The translations under genes and the position numbers were made by a program. The notes under the pieces are model-generated. The model worked only from the letters and a program-made list of their open reading frames with translations, was not told the DNA's origin and did not search any database. From assembly GCA_009829735.1 (NCBI GenBank), contig CM020618.1:30542894-30606893 (forward strand): a stretch of 64,000 bases of DNA, given 5' to 3'. Source of the stretch: Pyropia yezoensis. Its lineage: Eukaryota > Rhodophyta > Bangiophyceae > Bangiales > Bangiaceae. This document shows, piece by piece, positions 29,115-39,401 of this stretch (position 1 is the first letter of the stretch; the number at the start of each line of letters is the position of its first letter).

Positions 29115-29977
29115 GCGGGCCGCGGCGGGGCCCCCCCCCCTGCCACCCCCGCGGCCCCCCCCCGCAGCGCAGCGACAGGGCCTGCGGCTGGCGGCGGTGG
29201 CGCCCCGGGGCGGCGGCCGCCGCGGGCGGCGGCCGCCCCAGGGGCGGCCCCGCGACGGCGCGGCGGGCCGCGGTCGGCGGCGGTGAGGCGGGGGGAGGCA
29301 CCGGCGGGGGCGTGGCCACGGAGAGGGTGGTGGGGGGGGGGGGCGGGCGCCTGGGGGGCGAGGTCGGGGGGGGGGGCGCCCGCCTGCGGAGCGGGCGGCC
29401 GGGGATGGGCTGCGGCCGCGCGGCTGGGCGCGGCCGCGGCCGGCACGGCCGGCGGCGGCGGCCCGCGGCGGGCGGCCGCGGCCGCTGGCAGCAGACCGAC
29501 GGCGCGCCCGGCGGGCGCCCTGGGTCGGGCGGCGCCGCGCGGGCGGGGGGCGGCCGCCGCGCGGCGCGCCGCACGGGGCCGCCCGTCAGCGGTATACCCG
29601 CGGCGGCTGGGCGCGGGCAGACATGCACGAGCGGCGAAAAAAAAAAGGGGCACAGAGAGCAGAAAAACAAAAAAAGGACTGCCCCCACGGGCGGCGGCCC
29701 GACCGGCGGGCCCGCCAGCGGCACGCCAGCGTCGCGGCAGAGCACCGCCGGGGGGGGTGGGACGGCCGCGTGGGCGCCCGCGCCGCCGCACCCGCACGCG
29801 CGCGGGCGCCGGCGCGGGGAATGCCACCTGCTGGGACGGGTCACTCCTACCCCCCCCCCACGTCGGGACACGCCACCCTCCCCCCCCACGTCGGGACACG
29901 CCACCCTCCCCCCCCACCCATGCGCGCCGGCACCGCCGTCGCGCCGCCGGCTCGCCGCCCGCCGCGGCCGCCCCGTG
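29021..29977. other. Very GC-rich spacer with simple repeats
   Basis: CCG/CGG repeats, an A-run at about 29636-29646, and a tandem pair of CCACGTCGGGACACGCCACC units at about 29858-29913. All six frames are long here and none looks like a protein. Confidence 0.5.
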
Positions 29978-32900
29978 CTACAGCCGGTCTGGCGACTGTA
30001 GCCGCTGGATCTTGACCGACGGCCCCGGCGTCACCGCCGGCAGCGTCAGCGGCGTGATAAAGATGAGCTGCCGGTCGCTGAGCCGCGCCTTGGCAAAGTC
30101 CACCAGCGTCTTGTACGCGGCGTGGCGGTTGGCCTCGTCCATAAACACGTCAAACTCGTCCATGATGCGGACAGGGAGGACCATGGACTCGCCCAGCGCG
30201 AGCATAAAGCACAGCGTCGTGTAGCTGCGCTCGCCGCCCGACAAAGAGCGCAAGTCCGTCGTCTTGTACAGGCCGCCGTCGGCCTTTTTGTGGCTCGCCA
30301 TGCACACCCGGAACTGCAGGCTCCGCGCCTTGGTGTCAAACTGGAGCTTGCCCTTGTGGCCGCGGGTGCGCATGAACTCGGAAAAGTAGAAGTTGGCGAG
30401 TGTGCGGAGGAAGCGGGACAGCTGGGTCAGCTGCCTGCGCCGAAACATCACCCCGTTGGCAATCGACGAGGCCATCTCCTTGACCGACCGCAGCGTCGCG
30501 TCGTTGATGGCCTTGCGCTTTTGGGCGGTCACAAACTCCGACTCAATCTCCTCGAGGGTGCGGTTGTCGCGGCGCTGCTGCTCCGCGTCGAGCCGCTTTT
30601 GACACCCCTTGATCTCCGCCTCAAGCTGCCGCGACGTGACGCCCGACGTGTCCAACCGTTCTGGGCAGATGCTCCGCGCCATGCTCAACTCCTTGGCCAC
30701 ATCCGCCGTCATATTTGCCACTTCCTTGTCGTGCGCTGTGCTCTTGATCGACTCTTCCGCATGATCCGCCGCCACTGCCTTGCGCTTGGCCTCACAGCGC
30801 TTCAGGTCTGCCGACAGCGTCTGCAAAGTCTGGTGGGCAGCTTGCTTGGCGTCGCCCGCTTCGTCGACTGTCTTCTTCTCGGCTGCAAAGCGAGCCTCGG
30901 CCGCGGCGGCCGCCTCCCTCAGGTCCTCAATCGACGCCTCCGTCGCCGAGTGCCGCTGCCGGGCCTCCGTCACCTCGTCTCGACACCGCTCAATCTCCTT
31001 GTCGTTGACCGTCGTGTCCAGCGCAACCGTCGTCTGGTCCAGCGCGTCCTCCAGCTGATGCACCGTCCGCTTCAGGGAAACCAACGCCCGTTCGGCGGCA
31101 TCCACGTTCGCCTTGGCCACATTCCTCGCCTTTGCCGCGGCCGCCAGCTGCGTCTCGTGAGCGAGGAAGCGGGCGCGGGATGCCTCCATGGCCGCCCCTG
31201 CTTCGTTCAGTGCCGCCTTGGACGCCGCAATGGTCGACGCCATGTCCGCGCCCAGCAACACCGACGTGGTGGACGAGTCAGAGCGGAAAATTTCGGCGCG
31301 AGACGACACGTACGCGCGAGACGCGTCGGGCGTCCACGCCTGCGCCAGGTTGTTGGTGGGCGTGTAGCCGACGCGGCGGTGCTCAGCGGGGTCCTCAACG
31401 AGCACCTGTTGCTCGATGCGAGCGAAGTCGACGAGCGCATTGTACGCGGCGTTGTGCGAGACGGACACCATGTCCAGCATCGTCGGGTAGTTGACATTGG
31501 GCTTGTGCGCAGGCGAGATGGAGTAGCGGGCCTTGTTGATCCCAGCAATCGCAATGTTGAGGTGCAGGGCGCGCCCGCCACCCGAAGGGAGCGTATGCCC
31601 TATCGCCCGCAGTACCTTCTCGTCGTGCGAGTCCAGCACCAGGAACGTGTTGAGGGTGCCGAGCCCCACGCACACCTGGATAGCCCGCGCCCACCGGCGG
31701 TCGAGCACGGAAATGAGGGAGCCGATGGGCCCCACGGGCCGGGCGTGGAAGCGGCGCTGCCGAGTCGCAACGTCAATCTGGGCCATGAGGTCGGGCATGT
31801 ACGGCCCCCACTTGGCCACCTCGTTCTGCGCGCTCCGCGAGAGGCCCCGAAAATCCGCCTCGGCCGCCCGGTACTCTCCTTCCCGGGCCGTCCGATCGCG
31901 CACCAGCTCCAAGCGTTCCCGATCGAGCTCCCGCCATTCGTGGTCAGCGGTGGCCTTGGCCTCTGTCAACGCATCGAGGCGCTGGCGGGCGCCCTCGGCT
32001 TCCGCGCGCGCCGTGTCAAACCGGGCCTGCAGCCCGGCCTCGTCGCGCGAGCTCGCCAGGTGCCGCTGGATGATCCGCTGCTTTTCACCCTCGGCCTTGC
32101 GCTGCGCTACCTCGGCGTCGCGCACCCCACGGGCGGCGGCTTCCACCTCGCGGGCCTTGCGCGCCAGCTCGGACTTTTTTACCTTGACGTCCGCCTCCAC
32201 CGCAGCCGCCGCCCGGCGCAGGTCCGTGTGCGTGCGAACGGCGTCATCAAACGCGTCAGTGGCAACTGACAAGCGCCCGCGGACGTCGTCCGCCTTGGCC
32301 TTGCGCGTCTCCAGCTGAGAGGCCAGGTAGTTCATCCGCTCCCGATGCTCGTCCGCCTTTGTCGAACGGGCCTGCAACTCGGCCTCGTACTCGGCGACCA
32401 TGGACCAGGCAAACTTGTGGTGGAGCTCGTCCAGCCGAGCGGCAAGCGACTTCATATCCTTGGCCTCGTTGAAGCGCGTCTCCAACGCCTGCAGCTGGTT
32501 CTCGATTTCTGGGCGGAGGCCGCGCTTCTGCTTGAGCAGCTCCTGGACGTCTGCGCTGCACTGCTGGGCCGTCAAGAGCTCCTCATGCGCAGCAGACAGG
32601 AGGGTGGCTTCCTGGAAAAAGTCATACATGGCGCCGTCCTTGCCAGACAGCAGGAACTGCTTGCTCTTTTGCTGCGTCAAGATGGCAATCGGGTTGTCCA
32701 CCTGCAGGTTAAACGTGTCGAGGATGGCGTCCAGCTCGGCGCGCGCCGTCTGCTCGGGGGCCACCCGGTGGCCCCGCGAGCTTTTGAACGTCAGCACGGT
32801 GCTGGTCTTGGTGATCTTGCGCTCCACCACCACCGCTTCGCCGTACACGTCGGGCCGAAAGCACAGGCCCGTGTTTCCGTCCTCGGCAGCGTGGTTGCGG

Positions 32901-33655
32901 ATGCGGATGGAGATGAGCGCCCAGTCCTTGCCGTGCATGATGTGGTCGCTAATCTTGCGCGCCCGCTCCGTCTTGGACGCCTTGACGCCCAGCCCAATCT
33001 GCAGCGCCGCCACGATGGCGGACTTGCCCGACCCGTTCTGCCCATTGATGATGTTGATGTTGGGGCCAAAGACAAACTCAAAGCACCCGTGGCACATAAA
33101 GTTTTCCACCCGCACCTTCTCCAGGATGCCCACCTGCGCGAAGCCAAGGCGCGACGCGAGCGCGTCGGCCGTATGCTTCGCGACCGCCGCCGAGTCCATA
33201 CCAGCCATGCTGCTGCCGTCCTCGCTGCCGTCAAAGTCCTCCACGCCGCCCTCGTCGTCGTCGTCCCCGTCGTCATCCTGCGTGGCCGCCACCCGCGCAC
33301 GGGAGGCGCTCTTGGGTGGCCGCGCCGCAGACGCAGGCAGGGGGACCGCATCATTGTCGTCCTCCTCGTACTCGCCGCCGTCGACGCCAGCGTCCTCCAT
33401 CTCCACCTCCACGTCCACGTCGTCCTCCTCTGGTGACAGCGCGCCGTCGGCATGCCCATTCGCGGCTACATCCCCGTTCACCTCGGGAGCGCCACGCCGC
33501 TTGCGCCGCACAGGCGCCACGTCCTCCTCCTCGTCACTGGCCGGTGTCGCGCCACAGGCGGCGGCGGCGCCGCCGCGGCCGCGCACGGGCGTAATCTCAT
33601 CCGCTTCGTCATCGTCGTCACCGGGCGACACCGACCGGGGGCGCTTGGAGGTCAT
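29978..33655 (-). CDS. SMC6: SMC6, structural maintenance of chromosomes protein 6
   Basis: 1225 residues without an intron. SMC6 pairs with SMC5 and the NSE subunits in the nuclear complex acting in recombinational repair and replication-stress tolerance; its ATPase heads bind and release DNA. An acidic, disordered N-terminus (residues 1-150) precedes the head with Walker A GQNGSGKS (about 202-210) and a Q-loop (NPIAILTQQKSKQFL). A long coiled coil leads to the hinge (about 610-740) and back to the C-terminal head, with signature LSGGERSYTT (about 1138) and Walker B RIMDEFDVFMDEANR (about 1163), the DEFDVFMD form typical of SMC6. I chose the ATG at 33655 (GTGGCCATGACC); an in-frame start at 33748 would add 31 hydrophobic residues unusual for this family. 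The length fits the family (about 1050-1250), and no frame break is seen. Confidence 0.96.
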   Translation of the reverse strand: MTSKRPRSVSPGDDDDEADEITPVRGRGGAAAACGATPASDEEEDVAPVRRKRRGAPEVNGDVAANGHADGALSPEEDDVDVEVEMEDAGVDGGEYEEDDNDAVPLPASAARPPKSASRARVAATQDDDGDDDDEGGVEDFDGSEDGSSMAGMDSAAVAKHTADALASRLGFAQVGILEKVRVENFMCHGCFEFVFGPNINIINGQNGSGKSAIVAALQIGLGVKASKTERARKISDHIMHGKDWALISIRIRNHAAEDGNTGLCFRPDVYGEAVVVERKITKTSTVLTFKSSRGHRVAPEQTARAELDAILDTFNLQVDNPIAILTQQKSKQFLLSGKDGAMYDFFQEATLLSAAHEELLTAQQCSADVQELLKQKRGLRPEIENQLQALETRFNEAKDMKSLAARLDELHHKFAWSMVAEYEAELQARSTKADEHRERMNYLASQLETRKAKADDVRGRLSVATDAFDDAVRTHTDLRRAAAAVEADVKVKKSELARKAREVEAAARGVRDAEVAQRKAEGEKQRIIQRHLASSRDEAGLQARFDTARAEAEGARQRLDALTEAKATADHEWRELDRERLELVRDRTAREGEYRAAEADFRGLSRSAQNEVAKWGPYMPDLMAQIDVATRQRRFHARPVGPIGSLISVLDRRWARAIQVCVGLGTLNTFLVLDSHDEKVLRAIGHTLPSGGGRALHLNIAIAGINKARYSISPAHKPNVNYPTMLDMVSVSHNAAYNALVDFARIEQQVLVEDPAEHRRVGYTPTNNLAQAWTPDASRAYVSSRAEIFRSDSSTTSVLLGADMASTIAASKAALNEAGAAMEASRARFLAHETQLAAAAKARNVAKANVDAAERALVSLKRTVHQLEDALDQTTVALDTTVNDKEIERCRDEVTEARQRHSATEASIEDLREAAAAAEARFAAEKKTVDEAGDAKQAAHQTLQTLSADLKRCEAKRKAVAADHAEESIKSTAHDKEVANMTADVAKELSMARSICPERLDTSGVTSRQLEAEIKGCQKRLDAEQQRRDNRTLEEIESEFVTAQKRKAINDATLRSVKEMASSIANGVMFRRRQLTQLSRFLRTLANFYFSEFMRTRGHKGKLQFDTKARSLQFRVCMASHKKADGGLYKTTDLRSLSGGERSYTTLCFMLALGESMVLPVRIMDEFDVFMDEANRHAAYKTLVDFAKARLSDRQLIFITPLTLPAVTPGPSVKIQRLQSPDRL

Positions 33656-34267
33656 GGCCACTGCCGCAGGGGCGGACCGGGAAATGGGGGGAAGGGAGAG
33701 CAGCAGCAGCAGCGGCGGGCGTGGACGACCAAGCGAAGCCGCGGGCACGGACGACTGCGCGCACCGACGGCAGAGGGCGGCGACCAGACCGTGTTGCCGC
33801 GGGGGCGCCGCCGCCGAGGTGGATGAGCGCTGCGTGGCGGCCCGAACGCACTTCGCGCCTTCGCCCGCGGGGCGTTGGCGGGGGGCGCAACGGAGGTGGG
33901 TTCACCAGGTGCATTAAATGGAAACAGTGTGTCATCCAACACAGTCGGCAGCCCACCCCCCTGCAGGGGTCCAGAAGGGGGTCATGATCAGCTGACATGA
34001 ATTCGACACGGACAGTAATTGAAATTGTAACTTAATTGCTCCCCACCCTCCAAAACTTGACCGGAATTCATGGCCTTGTTTCTTCTCTTGGAGAATTCCT
34101 GTGCTATGTGTACCGACGATGCCACGGCACAAATTCGGAGCGCTGCCAGCCCTCGTCGCAGGCGTGCGCAGGCTCATCGCCTCTCCCAAGGGCCAGATCG
34201 CATCTGTCTTCCCCCACGCGCAGGGTTGATATATTTTGCGAAAGCATCCATCGTTAGTGAAAACATG
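33656..34267. other. SMC6 upstream region
   Basis: The probable SMC6 promoter and leader. Sequence becomes less GC-rich beyond 33900. No gene is recognised. Confidence 0.4.
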
Positions 34268-34777
34268 CGATAATTATTGAAAACGTTTCTGATAGTTATC
34301 GCCCAGGAGCCGCGTGTTAGGATGACAGCAATGAATTATCCACGTCGTGCCCAACACGAGCCGCCTGACGAGCTGCGGACACGGCTTCCGGAAAGGGCGT
34401 AGAGCCTAAATTGGGCCGCGTAGTACGCAGGCGGCGGAGAACGTGCCGCGTGGGGCGGCCGCACCCGCCGTGTACAGTACGCCGCGGAGGACGTGAAGTC
34501 CAAGTCGGCGTACGTAGCTCCTATCGTCCTCGTGGTGTGGGTCTGGATCTTGGCTGGGCACGCTGCCGTACTGTATCGCGGCTACGTACACAGTTCCGAA
34601 GACGACGACAGGGTGCGGCACTGCCGCGTGATCAGGCGGTCCGGTCTGGTCTGATGGGCCTCCGAGCCGACACGTGGTGGAACACGTGGACGTCTGATAA
34701 TCATTATCGTTCCGGTTCTCCTGAACGTTAATCTTTTCTGATAATTTACCCGATAATTTTGACTCAATAATTATCGC
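34268..34777. mobile_element. MITE-like element with 14-bp terminal inverted repeats
   Basis: GCGATAATTATTGA at 34268-34281 is the exact reverse complement of TCAATAATTATCGC at 34764-34777. Further copies of GATAAT/ATTATC cluster just inside both ends (TGATAGTTATCGCC at the left; several GATAAT motifs at 34690-34760). The interior has no coding sequence. An obvious target duplication is not seen, so this may be a small non-autonomous DNA transposon or a chance AT-rich palindrome. Confidence 0.4.
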
Positions 34778-35475
34778 CTCTCAACCCTGCCCACGCGCCC
34801 ACCACCCCCACGTGGTTCACCCCCCCTCCCCCACCCTTTCACCTTGTCGTCCCCGTCGGCCCCTCCCCGACCCGTTCTGCCCAAATTTATTGTGCGGCCG
34901 CCGCCGCCGCCAGCCGCCTCGCCGCGCCGTGTTGCCCCCAGAGAGGCGGACGGCACGATGAAGGTGCCGCGGCGCTGCTCGGGGCCAGGACCCAACCCCC
35001 TATTGGTGCTGCGCTGAGCGGCGGGCCCCTTATGCACTCTTCCCTTCCCCTACCTGCGCCCTCTTGCTCGGTTCTTACTTTTGCTTCTCCCCTGCGATGC
35101 TGCTACCAGGCGGTTTGGGGGAGGCAGCGATTGCGCTGGGCGGCGACGGGGGTGGGGGTGGTCCCGGCGGGCGGCCCGCCGCGCGACCACGTCACGCACC
35201 GTGGCCGCCCGCGTCGCCTGTTGCTGTTCCTCACCGTACCGCCACCACCTGGTGGCCGTCTGCGCTTGCGCGCACACCGGCTGGCAGCGACCGCCACCCT
35301 TCGCGGTGGTTTTGCCCTCCCGGTGGCATCTCTCGTTGTCCCTTTCCCCTACCCTCTTTCCCCACTGGTGGCGGTGGATGGGGCGCGGGGCTGACGCGGT
35401 GTCTGCAACCCCCGGAGGCCCCCGTCGCGGGCGGCCGCCCGCTACCCCCCCCCCCCCACGCTCCCCCCCGCTCCG
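34778..35475. other. Intergenic, upstream of the GT25-like gene
   Basis: Pyrimidine-rich sequence, no gene recognised. It may include the promoter and leader of the following gene. Confidence 0.4.
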
Positions 35476-37598
35476 ATGGGCCGTCCCCACGTCCCGCCTT
35501 CATGGACGTCCCCGACGGCCATCACGGCGGCCGGGGGGGGGGACGCCGACGGCTGGGCGCCGCCGCCGCCACGGCGGGCGCGCCCGGCGTCGCGCGTCGC
35601 GGCGGCTCCGCCTACACGCACCGGCCGGTCTAGCACGCCCACCGGCGGGAGCTGCAGCCCCGGCGGCGGCGACGGCGGCGGCGGTGACGACGGCGGTGGC
35701 GGTGGTGGCAGCAGCCGCAGCCGCAGTGGTAGGGGGCGTGGCGTCAGCTCCCCTCCCCCGCTCCCTTCCGCGGTGGGCCGGCGTCCCAGCAGCGGGGCGA
35801 GCCCCGCCGCCGGCGTGGCGGTCGCCCGTGCCGGCCGCGGCCTGCTGGCGCTGTCGCTCAGCCACCCCACCTCCCCGCTGGGCGTGGTCGCAACCTCCCC
35901 CTCCAAGCTCCCGTCGCTGCGCGCGTCGGCGCGGCGGCTGGGCCGCCGCCTGAGCCGCCGCCTCGCCAGCGCCACGGGCGTCGGGTCTGCCGGCGGCTGG
36001 GCCGCGTCAGCGTCGGCGGCGGCGGCGGCGGCGGGGGCGGGCTGGCGCAAGGGGGGGTGGGGGGGGTGGGCGGCGTGCGCCGCTGTCGCGGTGGGCGTGA
36101 CGGCGGCGGTGGCGGCGGTGGGGGTGGCCGCGTGGGCGGGCGTCGCGGCGGTCGAGGCGGCCGCCGACGCCGCCGCGCGGGCGCGGGGGGGGGGGCGCGA
36201 CGCGGCGGGCGCGCTGCCGCTCGCCTACCCGTACGACCTGATGGCGGTGGCCGGCCGGGGCGTCCGCGCCGCCGACGATACGGTCGGGTGGGCGGCTACG
36301 TCGGCGGCGCTGCCGCCGCTGGCGCCGCCGCCCGGCGCGGCCGGCGGCGGCGGCGCCCCTGCCGTCGACAGCGTGCCGCTGGAGGCGCACCACCACCACC
36401 GCCACGGGCCGCCGCTGTGGCTGCTGCGGCTCGGCCGGCCGAGCGACTGGCTCAGTCGGGCGGCGTTCCCCTCCCCCCTCCACCCGCCAGCGGCGCCTGC
36501 CGCGGCGGCCGCCGCCGCCGTCACCGCCGCGGTGGCCACCGCCGGCCGGCCGCCCCGCCCGCAGCAGCTGCCCGGCTACACCTCCACCCGCGCGGCCACC
36601 TTTCGCGCGCCCTACCCCGCGACCACCATCGGCGCCGCCTTTGACGCGGTGTACCTGCTCACGCACGGCGCGTGCCCCCGCGCGCGGGCGGCGTGGACGG
36701 CCGCCGCCGCGGCGGCAGGCCTTCCCCGCCCGCACCCCATCCCCGTTGCGGCGGCCAAGGACGTGTCGCTGGCGCGGCCGCCGCTGCGGCTGGGCGTGCC
36801 GGCGGGGGGCTCCAAGGCGCACCGCGCGGGCCTGCGGCGGCAGCTGGCGCTCGCCGCCGCCCACGCCGCCGCGTGGGCGCACGCCGCCGCGCACGTGCCG
36901 GGCGGGCGGGTGCTTGTCGCCGAGGACAGCCTCTGGCTGCGGCCGCGGGCCATCCGGGGGCTCGCGGGCGTGCTGAATGACGTGGACGAGGCGGCTGTGG
37001 CGGGGGGGGGGGTGTGGCACCTGCTGTACCTCAGGCGGGGGCGGGGGGGGGGAGGGGCGGGGGGAGCGCCGCCGCTGGCGCGGACGCGGCCGCTTCGACG
37101 CTCGACGCGGAGGAGGTGTGGGCGCCCGCCGCGTCTGGCGCGGGCGGCGTGACAGTCACCCGCGCGCGGCCGTCGGCTGGCGCGGGGTTGTACGTCCTTA
37201 GCGGGGAGGGCGCCGCGTGGCTGGCGGCTCACTACGGGCCGTACGTCGCGCCCTTGGACGAGCAGCTGGGGCGGCTGCAGCGGGGCACCGCCACCCCCCC
37301 CCCGGGCGGCGGCGCGCCCCGTAACCGCACCGCCGGTGGGGTGGCGGCGCCCGCATCCGAGCCCGCGCCGGCGCTGGTGGCGCTCGCCGCGTGCGCGGCG
37401 CCCGCTGATGGGCGGCTGTGTGGGGAGCTGGTCGCGGAGATGCCGACGTTGGACGAGCGCCGGGAGGGCGGCGGCGGCAGCTACGAGTGCCGCTGGCGGC
37501 GGATGGCCGAGGCGGCCGCCGCCGCCGCCGCCGCGGGCGGGCGGGGCGGCCGGCTAGCGGGCGCGGCGGTGCCGCTGGCGATTGGCGGCGGGCGGTGA
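35476..37598 (+). CDS. GT25-like glycosyltransferase, type II membrane protein, frame change at G-run
   Basis: The ATG at 35476 opens a Gly/Ser/Pro-rich cytosolic part. A hydrophobic Ala/Val segment (about residues 197-228) probably anchors it in the Golgi or ER membrane, followed by a lumenal linker. The catalytic part has FDAVYLLTHGACPRARAAW (about 386), comparable to the GT25 start 'vyvinL-R-x-R'. It continues with an AAHAAAWAHAA helix and GGRVLVAEDSLWLRP (about 474), comparable to 'SH-x-x-aw ... vlvlEDD'. The third acidic residue of the usual EDD is Ser. The frame changes near 37041-37062, inside a G-rich homopolymer stretch. The frame starting near 37014 then supplies the rest, including LYVLSGEGAAWLAAHYGPYVAPLDEQL, which matches the 'Y-vlS-x-G-A...PlD' end of GT25 domains. 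The donor and acceptor sugars are not predictable. Confidence 0.6.
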
Positions 37599-38562
37599 TG
37601 GTGGCGCGGGGCGGGTGGCTGGTGACGGCGCGGGCGGTGGGGGCGGGGGGACGACTCCGGCGGGGATGAGGCTGCCGGTGCACCTCCCCGCCTCCTTGGT
37701 CCGACTGGCCTCATCTTTGACGCTGGCCAGTCGGCTCGCTTGTCTGGGGAGGCTTCCGGCGACCCCCTCCGCGTCTTCGTCCCCCCCCGTCCCCCCGCGT
37801 TATCTCCACCGCCCATGAAGACGCGCGTGACGGCACTGCCGATGAACGGTCGGCAGGGGCGGCACGGCCTGGCGGCTACGGCCGCGGCGACAGCGGCGAC
37901 GGCGGCGGCCGCGGCCCTGCTGCAGTGTGCTTATCTGTGGCTGCGGCGTCGGGTAGCAGCCGCAGGTGAGTCGTGCCATGCCCTAAAACACGCGTAAGAC
38001 ACGCCTGAGGCGGGGCATTCGACACGCACAGGGCGTGTTTGCCAACCCTACTCGCGAGTGCCGTCTCCAGAGCCGCGCCGCCACAGCCACCGCCGCTATA
38101 TACGTACTGTAGTGCGTCCTGTAAAAAATGGATGTTGACGGTACGTGAAGGTGATAAAAATCGCTGTCTGGACCAATGGATCTCTCACATCACGTCCCTT
38201 CAACATCCACCTTTTACTGTAGCCATGGCCGCCAAGAAAGGGGCACTGGGAGGACATATAAATTGATAAACAGATTCACATACTATATTATGGGAGACTA
38301 CAGCTTAAAACCACATATCAATGGGGGGCTACAAGGGCACGACGAGAGCGCGACGAAGATTTTCATGGCCGCGAATAAAGCGCTGTTAGGGGGTCGACTG
38401 CCAAACCTCTCTGACAGCCTTCGCGGAGTTTTTCCAATTGGCAAGACGATCCCTGTCATGCATTCCATACTGCAACTGCCCTGCAATTTCTCCAACGTTT
38501 TGCCATCCAACTGTGCATCTCCTTGTATTTGTAAATGCCATCCAAATAGGCCCAGACTGAGT
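37599..38562. other. Intergenic
   Basis: No gene recognised. GC falls towards 38,100-38,500, where short AT-rich stretches occur. Confidence 0.4.
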
Positions 38563-38660
38563 GCGGTCGCCGAGCGGTGCGGCTGTGCGCCTGGTCGCCG
38601 AGCGGTGCGGCTGTGTGCCTGGTCGCCGAGCGGTGCGGCTGTGCGTGCTCGTGGAGCGAT
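38563..38660. repeat. Short tandem repeat, unit about 28 bp
   Basis: GGTCGCCGAGCGGTGCGGCT occurs three times in direct succession, with a degenerate fourth copy (GTGGAGCGATGCGGCTGGGG). Confidence 0.75.
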
Positions 38661-39401
38661 GCGGCTGGGGTTGGTTTTGGCGCGCTGCTGCTGACGACAG
38701 CAGCATCGTAACGCCGAGGAGACGTCGGTTCAAGTCGTCCCGTGGTGTCCCGGCCACTTACCACTGTGACCGTGCTAGCCTGGACAAACCAATCCGACGG
38801 GAGCGGATGGTTGCGACAGCTCTCCCACATCTCGCGCGCACGTATGTTGAACTTGCTCTCGGTCAAAGGGAGGGTCTGTTGCGGATGTGGGCATAGAATG
38901 TGAGGCCACTAGCATCGAAGGGCTGTGCGTAGCTCAGACATACGCCAGTTGTCTTTGGTATTGCTCTTGTGGACAACGTGCCCCACGTGCGACTCGAATA
39001 TACTAATCGGTTGCCAAGGAAGCACCAACGCTCCCCCGCTACTTCTTTCTTGTTTCGGTTTTCTGTCCCTTTGTGCGTGTGCACTGGACTTGAAGATTCA
39101 CCAGATGCCGGTGCTTCCTGGACCATGGCGAATGCGAGGCGCGGCGGACAAGCACACCTGCAAGCTACCGGCCTTTACTGCAGCTGCTGGAGGATGCATC
39201 CCTACTGCGCTCACGGGAGGCTTGTCCCCATTTCCTTCACGTGTGTGCTGGCGTCCGAACAACCTCAAGGACCGTCCGTTTCCTGCCGGACGGTGCAGGT
39301 CATTTTTGCCCAATCCTGTGACCTTCCTGGCCCGTGCAGCCAGACAGGAGGATGGGTACACTCGAAGTGGTCCTCTGCTCGGCGTGGGGATCCCCCCAGC
39401 G
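38661..39401. other. Upstream region of the RHS/Crinkler-type gene
   Basis: The frame of the next gene is open here from about 38925, but the sequence looks untranslated. An upstream exon cannot be excluded. No other gene is seen. Confidence 0.4.

Noticed and set aside
28487-30001. Plus-strand open frame of about 500 codons next to SMC6
   Set aside because: Except for the glycosidase-like block at 28826-29020 it is Pro/Arg/Gly repeat. Only the block was kept.
30122-32269. Plus-strand 715-codon frame opposite SMC6
   Set aside because: Shadow of the SMC6 codon pattern; SMC6 on the minus strand has all motifs.
38925-38990. tRNA-like A-box (TGCGTAGCTCAGAC)
   Set aside because: No B-box, acceptor stem or anticodon arm could be formed downstream.
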